Positions 1 through 5,283 of a stretch of DNA of 13,116 bases are shown here, in pieces. This DNA comes from Candidatus Zixiibacteriota bacterium (GTDB taxonomy: Bacteria > Zixibacteria > MSB-5A5 > GN15 > PGXB01): contig DAOWOO010000009.1 of NCBI GenBank assembly GCA_030642025.1, positions 1 to 13,116 on the forward strand, in the 5' to 3' direction. Each line of letters starts with the position of its first letter. The stretch's first letter is position 1. A program made the translations under genes and the position numbers. A model generated the notes under the pieces. It saw only the letters and a program-made list of their open reading frames with translations, searched no databases and had not been told where the DNA came from.

Positions 1-650
1 CTTTGAATTATCAAATGATTTTTTCGGCCGAGGGACTTATTAACGAATACTGGGAACCGGTCGTAATCCTTGAAAACGGCAAAAAGAAAACAGTCAACCC
101 GATGAGCGGTTTGGAACAGCTTGAATTCGACGGCATTGGTGAGCTTGAAGCGTTTTACACATCGGGTGGAACGTCAACCCTGCCGGATACATATCAGGAC
201 AGGATTGATTTTCTTGATTATAAGACAATCCGCTACCCGGGACATTGCCAACTGTTTAAGGCGATGCTGGAAATCGGATTGGGTTCGCGAAGCGAGGTCA
301 GGATCGGCGATGTATCCGTCCCGCCTCGGCAGGTTTTTAGAAAAGTACTGGAAAAGAACCTGACTTTCAATGACCCCGATATGGTGCTGGTGCGGTTGAC
401 GTTTGAGGGAGAAAAGGATAATTCCTCTAAAACCCTGGTTTATGAAATTATTGACCGGCAGGACAGCCGGACCGGGTTGACCGCCATGATGCGGACGACC
501 TCATTCCCGGTGGCGATAGTCGCCTGGATGGCCTGTTCCGGAAAGATACCCCAACGGGGTGTGGTACCGCAGGAAATAGCGGTAGAACCGGGCTTTTTCA
601 TCAATCAGTTGAAAAAGAGAAATATCAATGTGATAAGGCGCGAAGGCTGA
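1..650 (+). CDS. Saccharopine dehydrogenase family protein, C-terminal part (5' end outside window)
   Basis: The reading frame is already open at the left edge, so only about the last 215 residues are present. They look like the C-terminal domain of the saccharopine dehydrogenase/reductase family. Visible features are a glycine-rich stretch GIGELEAFYTSGG, the strongly family-like TIRYPGHC, and near the end MRTTSFPVAIVAWM followed by GVVPQE. Family members are NAD(P)-dependent enzymes that make or split saccharopine in lysine metabolism. Relatives act on carboxynorspermidine in polyamine synthesis, so the exact substrate cannot be assigned from this half. The N-terminal Rossmann domain is not in view. 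The gene ends 25 bp from the convergent stop codon of the ferredoxin gene, and I see no T-rich terminator between them. The family is fairly sure; the reaction is not. Confidence 0.85.
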   Translation, partial: LNYQMIFSAEGLINEYWEPVVILENGKKKTVNPMSGLEQLEFDGIGELEAFYTSGGTSTLPDTYQDRIDFLDYKTIRYPGHCQLFKAMLEIGLGSRSEVRIGDVSVPPRQVFRKVLEKNLTFNDPDMVLVRLTFEGEKDNSSKTLVYEIIDRQDSRTGLTAMMRTTSFPVAIVAWMACSGKIPQRGVVPQEIAVEPGFFINQLKKRNINVIRREG

Positions 651-675
651 GTCGGCCTATCGACCGGTACGATTG

Positions 676-966
676 TCAATCGGGAATAGCGACATTGACA
701 TCGCCCTGCACCCGGGCCTGACAGGCCAGGCGGGATCGATACGGAAGATAATTTTCCATTTGCAATAGTAGTTCGCTTTCCTCGGCGGATACCGGCGAAA
801 GCCGGTCTATGCCATCATCTATCCAGACCAGACAGCTTCCGCAGATAATATTGCCATCGCAGTCATTGTTTATTATGATATTATTTTCAAGGGCCGCCTC
901 CAGAATTGTCGTTCCCTCGGCAACCTCAACTTCGGTATTATCGTTTGTAAAAACTATTTTCGGCAT
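676..966 (-). CDS. [2Fe-2S] ferredoxin, adrenodoxin/ISC-like
   Basis: This is a 96-residue soluble electron carrier. The cysteine pattern C36-x5-C42-x2-C45-x36-C82 is the [2Fe-2S] ligand set of plant/adrenodoxin-type ferredoxins, and the x5/x2 spacing matches the ISC/adrenodoxin branch. The fourth cysteine lies in SRLACQ, close to the usual SRLxCQ. The start at 966 gives the expected MPKIVFTND beta-strand and normal family length. An upstream in-frame ATG at 1041 would add 25 basic residues unlike the family. A modest TAAGG sequence precedes the chosen start. Possible partners are Fe-S cluster assembly or a reductive enzyme such as the nearby IspH, which needs low-potential electrons; this is inference. 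The gene stands alone, divergent from the Rrf2 regulator and convergent with the saccharopine dehydrogenase. Confidence 0.9.
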   Translation of the reverse strand: MPKIVFTNDNTEVEVAEGTTILEAALENNIIINNDCDGNIICGSCLVWIDDGIDRLSPVSAEESELLLQMENYLPYRSRLACQARVQGDVNVAIPD

Positions 967-1260
967 TCGTTGTGGCCTTAGATATCTATTCCGATTCCTG
1001 AGAATCCGGGCCGGATAATTGTCGGCGACGCGGCCATACAAACGACAGAACCCTGGAAAAGCACTTTAAACCGGTTAGCAGACCCCATAACAAGTGGATG
1101 TATAGGACGGTTCATTATGGCTGTCAAGGTTATTCTTCTATTGAGCGGTTGAGCAAATTATCAAAAAAGGACTTGAAAATGTTGCGATATTTGTCCATAT
1201 TGTTATCTTTAAAGCGTATAAAAAGTAGAAAATGGGTATTCCATAACAAGGAGATATGGT
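967..1260. other. Divergent intergenic region between ferredoxin and Rrf2 regulator
   Basis: These 294 bp separate two divergently read genes and should contain both promoters and any shared operator. On the ferredoxin side there is an inverted repeat, GATTC-CTGA-GAATC (993-1006), flanked by CC/GG with a one-base bulge. An 8-bp perfect palindrome AACCGGTT lies at 1069-1076. A weak minus-strand promoter (TTGTAT, 17 bp, TTATCC) can be drawn upstream of the ferredoxin. Towards the regulator there are AT-rich blocks around 1182-1222, but no clean -35/-10 pair. I did not find a convincing IscR type 1 or type 2 site. Short open frames here on either strand look like chance. Confidence 0.4.
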
Positions 1261-1677
1261 ATGCAATTATCGAGAAAAGCTGATTATGCTCTTCGTGCCG
1301 TTTCGCATTTTGCCGCATTGCCCAAAGGTAAATTGGCGTCGATCGGTACGGTGGCCAAAGAGCAGGGTGTGCCCCGTGAGTTTTTAGCTAAGATTCTCAA
1401 GGACCTTACCTGGGCAGGGATTCTGGTGTCCTACCAGGGCGTAACCGGCGGTTACCGACTGGCGAGAACACCGCGCGAGGTAACTTTTCTCGACGTGGTT
1501 GAAGCCATGGACGGCCCGGTTTTGCTTAACCTTTGTACCCAGAAAAACAAGTGCAAGTGCCCACAGTATGATACATGCAAGATGCGTGATTTCTGGGTCA
1601 AGGAAGAGGACCATTTTAAAAAGGCCTTGAGCCGCGCTAACTTCGCCAGGTATAAGGCTACCCTTAAAAACAAATAA
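1261..1677 (+). CDS. Rrf2-family transcriptional regulator, probable Fe-S sensor
   Basis: At 138 residues this is typical Rrf2 length. It has an N-terminal winged helix-turn-helix: MQLSRKADYALRAV opens it, VPREFLAKILKDL is the recognition region, and the wing reads GVTGGYRL. The cluster-binding part holds four cysteines, C92, C98, C100 and C106. C92 and C98 have the same spacing as the first two ligands of E. coli IscR (92, 98, 104), so an iron-sulfur or redox/NO-sensing role is likely. Position 43, a Glu in IscR that discriminates between DNA site classes, is Ala here, so DNA specificity may differ. The start is fixed by a strong AAGGAG (1248-1253) seven bases before the ATG. It is divergent from the ferredoxin and upstream of pdxS, separated from it by a terminator. 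Candidate targets are its own promoter and the ferredoxin. Subfamily (IscR, NsrR, CymR-like) is not resolved. Confidence 0.92.
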   Translation: MQLSRKADYALRAVSHFAALPKGKLASIGTVAKEQGVPREFLAKILKDLTWAGILVSYQGVTGGYRLARTPREVTFLDVVEAMDGPVLLNLCTQKNKCKCPQYDTCKMRDFWVKEEDHFKKALSRANFARYKATLKNK

Positions 1678-1701
1678 TCTGATCAACATCCCGACAAAAT
1701 A

Positions 1702-1740
1702 CCCGGCTTTGCTTTTCTTAAAAACGCCGGGCCTTTATTA
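1702..1740 (+). terminator. Probable intrinsic terminator after the Rrf2 gene
   Basis: A 6-bp GC stem, CCCGGC (1702-1707) with GCCGGG (1726-1731), encloses an 18-nt loop and is followed by CCTTTATTATTA. The loop is long and the T-run is interrupted, so efficiency may be partial. It lies 25 bp after the stop codon, where a terminator is expected before the separate pdxS unit. Confidence 0.6.
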
Positions 1741-1749
1741 TTACGGGGG

Positions 1750-1779
1750 TTGCATTATAGGCGCCGAGTATATTATATT
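1750..1779 (+). promoter_or_regulatory. Possible promoter for the pdxS-pdxT-ispH operon
   Basis: TTGCAT (1750-1755), an 18-bp spacer and TATATT (1774-1779) resemble a housekeeping sigma promoter, 70 to 100 bp upstream of the pdxS start and just after the preceding terminator. The AT-rich run gives several overlapping -10 choices, so the exact element is uncertain. Confidence 0.4.
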
Positions 1780-1850
1780 TCTTTTGAAAAGAGGTAACTT
1801 TTTTACCTTTGTGGTTGTTTAACAGGTAGGAGATTACAGGAGTTGGTGGG

Positions 1851-2732
1851 ATGAATTTTGAGGATAAAGATTACAGGATTCGGGTTGGCCTGGCTGAAAT
1901 GCTAAAAGGCGGCGTCATTATGGATGTCATAAACGCCGAACAGGCAAAAATCGCTGAGCAGGCCGGGGCGGCCGCTGTCATGGCCTTGGAGCGAGTGCCG
2001 GCCGATATCCGCGCCGACGGCGGTGTAGCGCGGATGGCTGACCCTGATATTATTGAATCGATCAAGAAGGCGGTCAGTATTCCGGTTATGGCCAAGTGCC
2101 GGATCGGGCATTTCGCCGAGGCGGAGATTCTCCAGGCGCTGGAAGTTGATTTTATCGATGAATCGGAAGTGCTCACGCCTGCCGATAATGCCAACCATAT
2201 CGACAAATGGAGATTTAAAGCCCCCTTTGTCTGCGGATGCAGGAATCTCGGCGAGGCGCTCCGTCGTATAGGGGAGGGGGCGGCTATGATTCGTACCAAG
2301 GGTGAGGCCGGAACCGGCGACGTCTCCGAAGCGGTCAGGCACCTGCGTGAAGTTATCGGGGCAATTACGAGACTTACTGTTCTTCCCGAAGAGGAACTCT
2401 TCAGCGCCGCCAAAGAACTGCGCGCCCCCTTGACAGTGGTGAAAATGGTGGCCGAGCGTGGCAAACTTACCGTTCCCAATTTCGCCGCCGGCGGTGTGGC
2501 CACACCCGCCGATGCCGCCCTGGTAATGAAACTTGGCGCCGAGGCGGTTTTTGTAGGCAGTGGCATATTCAAATCATCAAATCCTCAGCAGCGTGCCGTA
2601 GCTATCGTGACGGCCGTGGCGCAGTACAAAGATCCGAAGGCGGTCGCCGATTGCAGCCGCGGGCTGGGCGAAGCGATGAAGGGAATCTCCGCGGCTGAAA
2701 TCCCCGATGAAAATCTTCTTCAGGTGCGCTGA
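1851..2732 (+). CDS. pdxS: Pyridoxal 5'-phosphate synthase, lyase subunit PdxS
   Basis: At 293 residues this is full family length and a close match throughout. PdxS condenses ribose 5-phosphate, glyceraldehyde 3-phosphate and ammonia to PLP in the DXP-independent vitamin B6 route, as a dodecamer of (beta/alpha)8 barrels in the cytosol. The known catalytic positions are present: Asp25, Lys82 in VMAKCRIGH, and Lys150 in MIRTKGEAGTGDV (Bacillus subtilis Asp24, Lys81, Lys149). The phosphate-binding end FAAGGVATPADAAL followed by GAEAVFVGSGIF is intact around residues 211-240. The start has AGGAG (1838-1842) eight bases upstream and aligns with family N-termini. It is first in an operon with pdxT, whose glutaminase supplies the ammonia, and ispH. 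Nothing is odd in the sequence. Confidence 0.98.
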   Translation: MNFEDKDYRIRVGLAEMLKGGVIMDVINAEQAKIAEQAGAAAVMALERVPADIRADGGVARMADPDIIESIKKAVSIPVMAKCRIGHFAEAEILQALEVDFIDESEVLTPADNANHIDKWRFKAPFVCGCRNLGEALRRIGEGAAMIRTKGEAGTGDVSEAVRHLREVIGAITRLTVLPEEELFSAAKELRAPLTVVKMVAERGKLTVPNFAAGGVATPADAALVMKLGAEAVFVGSGIFKSSNPQQRAVAIVTAVAQYKDPKAVADCSRGLGEAMKGISAAEIPDENLLQVR

Positions 2733-2759
2733 TTTGGTTCGACAATACGGGACGTAAGC

Positions 2760-3365
2760 ATGAAAAAACCAATCTTGGTTGGTGTTCTGGCCCTGCAGGG
2801 TGACTTTGCCTGTCACCTGTCCCAGCTTGAAAGTTTGCAGGTGGCCGGTTGCGAGGTACGCCGAGCGGACGATCTGAATGATCTTGATGCCCTGATAATT
2901 CCGGGCGGTGAATCGACAACCATGAGCGAACTTATCGACCGGTTCGATATGCGATTAAAACTTACGGAATTTGTACGCCATCGAGCCGTCTGGGGGACCT
3001 GCGCCGGGTCGATACTACTGGCCCGGAAGGTTGATGATCCGCGGGTAAGGCCTTTGGGAGCGGTGGATATGGTTATCCGACGCAACGCTTATGGTCGGCA
3101 GGTGCATTCGTTTTATGATGAAATTGAGGCCCGTCTGAACGGAACCGTATCCCGGTTAAAAGCCTCGTTTATCAGGGCTCCGATTATAGAAGAACTGGGC
3201 GGTAAAGTCACCATTCTTGCCGAATACCAGGGGTCACCGGTGCTGATAGAACAGGGACGGTGCTTGGTGAGTACGTTTCACTCCGAATTGCATGATAATA
3301 CCCTGTTAACAAGATACTTTCTGGAGTGCATTGTTTTAGACGGCCGAAAAGGTTGTCCTGGCTGA
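2760..3365 (+). CDS. pdxT: Pyridoxal 5'-phosphate synthase, glutaminase subunit PdxT
   Basis: A 201-residue class I glutamine amidotransferase of the PdxT/SNO type. It hydrolyses glutamine and channels ammonia into PdxS. The N-terminus IGVLALQGDF-like (here VGVLALQGDFACH) and the oxyanion segment IIPGGESTT (46-54) are typical. The catalytic triad is visible: Cys81 in WGTCAGSILLA, His174 in TFHSELHDN, and Glu176. Length is normal. It begins 27 bp after the pdxS stop, with only a weak GGGACG ribosome-binding sequence, so translational coupling is possible. The two genes are almost always linked, and both subunits being intact implies complete de novo PLP synthesis. Confidence 0.97.
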   Translation: MKKPILVGVLALQGDFACHLSQLESLQVAGCEVRRADDLNDLDALIIPGGESTTMSELIDRFDMRLKLTEFVRHRAVWGTCAGSILLARKVDDPRVRPLGAVDMVIRRNAYGRQVHSFYDEIEARLNGTVSRLKASFIRAPIIEELGGKVTILAEYQGSPVLIEQGRCLVSTFHSELHDNTLLTRYFLECIVLDGRKGCPG

Positions 3366-3394
3366 TTCGGCCGGACAAAGGCCGAAAAGCGAAT

Positions 3395-4309
3395 ATGAAA
3401 AAGATAATTATCGCCAGACATTACGGATTCTGCATGGGGGTAAAAAGGGCGATTTCAACCGTCGATGCCACTCCCTGCGGAGATGGTGATGTTACGATTT
3501 TCAAGGAGATTGTGCACAATGATGCCGTCGTTGCCCGGTTCAAAAAGAAAGGAATCGGCCAGGCGTCATCGATTGATAATATTAAGGCCGGTACGGTAAT
3601 TATCCCCGCCCACGGCGCATCACCTGATGTGTTTGATAAGGCCATAAAAAAAGGTCTGAAGATTGTTGATGCCACCTGCCCACTGGTAATCCGGATTCAA
3701 AAAATCGTAACAAGGCTGGCCGAGAATGGCTACCATATTTTGCATTTCGGTGATCCCGATCATGATGAGACCATCGGCATTATCGGTCATGCGCCCAGGC
3801 AGGTGGACGTTATTCAAAATGTCGAGGCAATTGAGTTGTTGCCCGGTTTTGAGGGCAAGGTGGCCATAACTGCGCAGACAACCGTCCGTTCGACTGATTT
3901 CGGGGAGGTCGAAAAAGCCGCCCGTAAGCGCTACCCCCATATTAAAGTGTTCAATACTATCTGTAACGCTACCGAACAGCGCCAGCAGGCTATTATGGAA
4001 CTGGCTCCCATGATAGATATTATGTTGGTGGTCGGATCGCTGTCATCGGCCAATTCCAACCGCCTGGTACAGATTTCAAAAGCCATCTGTCAGAATGCCC
4101 ACTTGATTAATTCAGCCGATGAAATTCGGACCGAATGGTTTAAAAAAGATGGGAAGGTCGAAATTGTCGGCCTGTCGGCAGGTGCGTCAACGCCGGACTT
4201 CCTGATTGAGGGAGCCATTGTGCGGCTTAGGCAAATTGGCGGCGGCGAAGTGGAAGTGATTGTCCCTGATCAGAAATCGCAGGTTAACCGGCTCGTCCTG
4301 GACACTTGA
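3395..4309 (+). CDS. ispH: 4-hydroxy-3-methylbut-2-enyl diphosphate reductase (IspH/LytB)
   Basis: IspH is the last enzyme of the MEP isoprenoid pathway. It reduces HMBPP to IPP and DMAPP with a [4Fe-4S] cluster, using ferredoxin or flavodoxin electrons. The three cluster cysteines are present: Cys13 in GFCMGVKRA, Cys95 in DATCPLV, and Cys190 in NTICNATEQRQ. Substrate-binding residues are also seen: His41, His73, His123 with Glu125 in GDPDHDETIG, QTT at 161-163, the SSANSNRL loop, and SAGASTPDFLIE near the C-terminus. The start at 3395 gives MKKIIIARHYGFC, the normal N-terminus, and 304 residues. An in-frame ATG at 3326 overlaps pdxT and adds 23 unrelated residues. It begins 29 bp after pdxT and probably shares its transcript. 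Confidence 0.96.
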   Translation: MKKIIIARHYGFCMGVKRAISTVDATPCGDGDVTIFKEIVHNDAVVARFKKKGIGQASSIDNIKAGTVIIPAHGASPDVFDKAIKKGLKIVDATCPLVIRIQKIVTRLAENGYHILHFGDPDHDETIGIIGHAPRQVDVIQNVEAIELLPGFEGKVAITAQTTVRSTDFGEVEKAARKRYPHIKVFNTICNATEQRQQAIMELAPMIDIMLVVGSLSSANSNRLVQISKAICQNAHLINSADEIRTEWFKKDGKVEIVGLSAGASTPDFLIEGAIVRLRQIGGGEVEVIVPDQKSQVNRLVLDT

Positions 4310-4338
4310 GATATTCGATATACCCACTCTTTATGCCA

Positions 4339-4372
4339 TGTTACTGACGGAATCTGACAGTGGTATTTTTTT
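4339..4372 (+). terminator. Possible intrinsic terminator of the pdxS-pdxT-ispH operon
   Basis: TGTTACTG (4339-4346) can pair with CAGTGGTA (4358-4365), an 8-bp stem that includes three G-U pairs and an 11-nt loop. It is followed at once by seven T residues (4366-4372). The stem is not GC-rich, but the T-run and its place 30 bp after ispH support termination. Confidence 0.45.
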
Positions 4373-4373
4373 G

Positions 4374-4401
4374 TTGCCAAAAATTTATTTTGGTTTATAT
4401 T
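4374..4401 (+). promoter_or_regulatory. Sigma70-like promoter upstream of the Spx/ArsC-like gene
   Basis: TTGCCA (4374-4379), a 16-bp spacer and TATATT (4396-4401) make a good housekeeping-type promoter directly after the putative ispH terminator. Transcription from here would begin near 4408 and leave an untranslated leader of about 358 nt before the start codon at 4766. Confidence 0.5.
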
Positions 4402-4450
4402 GATAAACTCCGGGAACCATAAACGACCGGCAAGTGTTAGATTTAATGAA

Positions 4451-4479
4451 AGCGCATCGGCGCTTCACGCGGAACGTGA
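4451..4479 (+). repeat. Two directly abutting small hairpins in the leader
   Basis: AGCGC-ATCG-GCGCT (4451-4464) is followed without a gap by TCACG-CGGAA-CGTGA (4465-4479). Each has a perfect 5-bp stem and a short loop. A pyrimidine run, CCCCCTTTTC, follows. In RNA this could fold as tandem stem-loops or a weak attenuator. Confidence 0.45.
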
Positions 4480-4628
4480 TCCCCCTTTTCATCGCTTCAA
4501 GCAGATGAAATCGCAGATTTTGTTGCAGCGGGTCGAGATACGGACTGTTCAGAATCAGCCGATCATCATTAGACTGGTTCCGGGGATGTTTGAGTAAGAG
4601 AATGGTATTGAAAATAATAGGAGATTGA

Positions 4629-4662
4629 GGGAAAAACGTAGAGACTGATGTCAGGTTTTCCC
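4629..4662 (+). repeat. Inverted repeat in the leader, first of an abutting pair
   Basis: GGGAAAA (4629-4635) pairs perfectly with TTTTCCC (4656-4662). Inside the 20-nt loop lies a further small dyad, CTGA-TG-TCAG (4645-4654). The repeat ends exactly where the next one begins. Confidence 0.5.
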
Positions 4663-4691
4663 ACAGGAGATTGATATGATATCTCTCCTGT
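4663..4691 (+). promoter_or_regulatory. 29-bp near-perfect dyad, candidate operator or leader hairpin
   Basis: ACAGGAGA (4663-4670) and TCTCCTGT (4684-4691) are perfect 8-bp arms. The interior continues the symmetry as GATAT-G-ATATC (4673-4683), with only a two-base TT bulge on the left side, so 13 of 14 half-site positions are symmetric around 4678. As DNA it looks like a repressor site; as RNA the 8-bp arms would form a stem. No T-run follows, so it is not a terminator. It sits 74 bp before the start codon at 4766. Confidence 0.5.
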
Positions 4692-4765
4692 TAATATTCG
4701 AACGGCATATCCCGGTTGAGCGAGACTGATTCAGGGCATAGTTTGTCGTTCTTGCTGGAGGCGTA

Positions 4766-5197
4766 ATGCGCAAGAGAATTGATCTTTATGTAAATCCCAA
4801 AGAGCAGGCTTGTCAGGATATAGAGAAATTCCTGCAGGATCTGGAAATCAGACTGGTAATTCGTAACATCGAAACCGAACCGCTGAATTATAATGAGATC
4901 GTCGCCCTGTTCAGGCATTTCGATTTGAAACATTTCCTGAATTCCGAATCCAAAGCCTACAAGAAGCACAAACTGGATCAGGGACTGCCTGACCGGAAAG
5001 AAATATTCACTCTTATGGCGGACGATAACACTCTGATCAGGCGGCCGATTGTGGTGGCCGGTCGACTCATGGTGGTTGGCTGCAACATTGATAAGATATC
5101 CGAGATGCTGCAGATCAGACCGAATGGTTCCGAACTGATTGTACCTCAGGTGAATCTCAGACGAATTGAAATCAAAACGAAATCCAGAAAGTCTTAA
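4766..5197 (+). CDS. Spx/ArsC-fold protein lacking the usual first active-site cysteine
   Basis: A 143-residue protein with the thioredoxin-like ArsC/Spx layout. The N-terminal strand IDLYVNP is where arsenate reductases read IYHNPxC. The middle, LNSESKAYKKHKLDQGL, resembles the ArsC segment before its helix. LMADDNTLIRRPIVVAGRLMVVG (split here as LMADDNTL and IRRPIVV) matches the C-terminal NPxLIxRPIVV-x-G block, with Arg93-Pro94 as the hallmark pair. The catalytic or first redox cysteine position is Glu13. Cys16 falls where Spx has the second cysteine of CxxC, and the only other cysteine is Cys106. Arsenate reduction by the usual mechanism is therefore unlikely; a regulatory or binding role is possible but not shown. 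The start has GGAGG (4757-4761) four bases upstream. A long structured leader precedes it, and ETF-QO follows 86 bp later with its own promoter. Confidence 0.75.
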   Translation: MRKRIDLYVNPKEQACQDIEKFLQDLEIRLVIRNIETEPLNYNEIVALFRHFDLKHFLNSESKAYKKHKLDQGLPDRKEIFTLMADDNTLIRRPIVVAGRLMVVGCNIDKISEMLQIRPNGSELIVPQVNLRRIEIKTKSRKS

Positions 5198-5212
5198 GCA
5201 TCTTAAAAACCA

Positions 5213-5242
5213 TTGCGTTTTATCACTCTTCCTGGTTATATT
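5213..5242 (+). promoter_or_regulatory. Promoter for the ETF-QO gene
   Basis: TTGCGT (5213-5218), a 17-bp spacer and TTATAT (5236-5241) with an extended -10 TGG immediately before it. The start codon at 5284 would leave a leader of about 35 nt carrying the AGGGGA ribosome-binding site (5273-5278). Confidence 0.5.
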
Positions 5243-5283
5243 CATCCGCATGATAAACGGTGAAACAAGAGCAGGGGAATGCA

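Larger units (their letters stand above)
4310..4765 (+). other. 456-bp gap: operon end, new promoter and structured leader; no convincing gene
   Basis: No convincing protein gene is present. A frame at 4400-4597 would need a TTG start with no ribosome-binding site and gives a low-complexity basic peptide unlike anything I know. In order, the gap holds a T-run hairpin (4339-4372), a promoter (4374-4401), one pair of abutting small hairpins (4451-4479), a plain stretch, and a second pair of abutting inverted repeats (4629-4691). The ribosome-binding site GGAGG (4757-4761) of the next gene lies at the end. Confidence 0.6.

Noticed and set aside
670..682. CGATTG-T-CAATCG palindrome at the ferredoxin stop codon as a terminator
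   Set aside because: The one-base centre cannot form a hairpin loop and there is no T-run on either strand.
1069..1076. AACCGGTT palindrome as an Rrf2 operator
   Set aside because: It is only 8 bp and does not resemble IscR, NsrR or CymR sites; chance is as likely.
1098..1318. Small open frames on both strands upstream of the Rrf2 gene
   Set aside because: They overlap the Rrf2 start, lack ribosome-binding sites and have AT-driven Lys/Ile-rich composition.
1871..2572. 233-codon minus-strand frame opposite pdxS
   Set aside because: It is rich in Ser, Ala and Pro as expected for the antisense of a GC-biased gene; pdxS is unmistakable on the other strand.
4400..4597. Open frame of 65 codons in the gap after ispH
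   Set aside because: It needs a TTG start overlapping the -10 box, has no ribosome-binding site and gives no recognisable protein.
4374..4765. Known riboswitch class in the leader
   Set aside because: I could not find the conserved cores of the TPP, FMN, cobalamin, SAM, lysine, glycine or c-di-GMP-I classes.
4766..5197. KaiB-like or plain thioredoxin-fold assignment
   Set aside because: The NTLIRRPIVV block and the middle segment fit the ArsC/Spx layout better than KaiB or thioredoxin.
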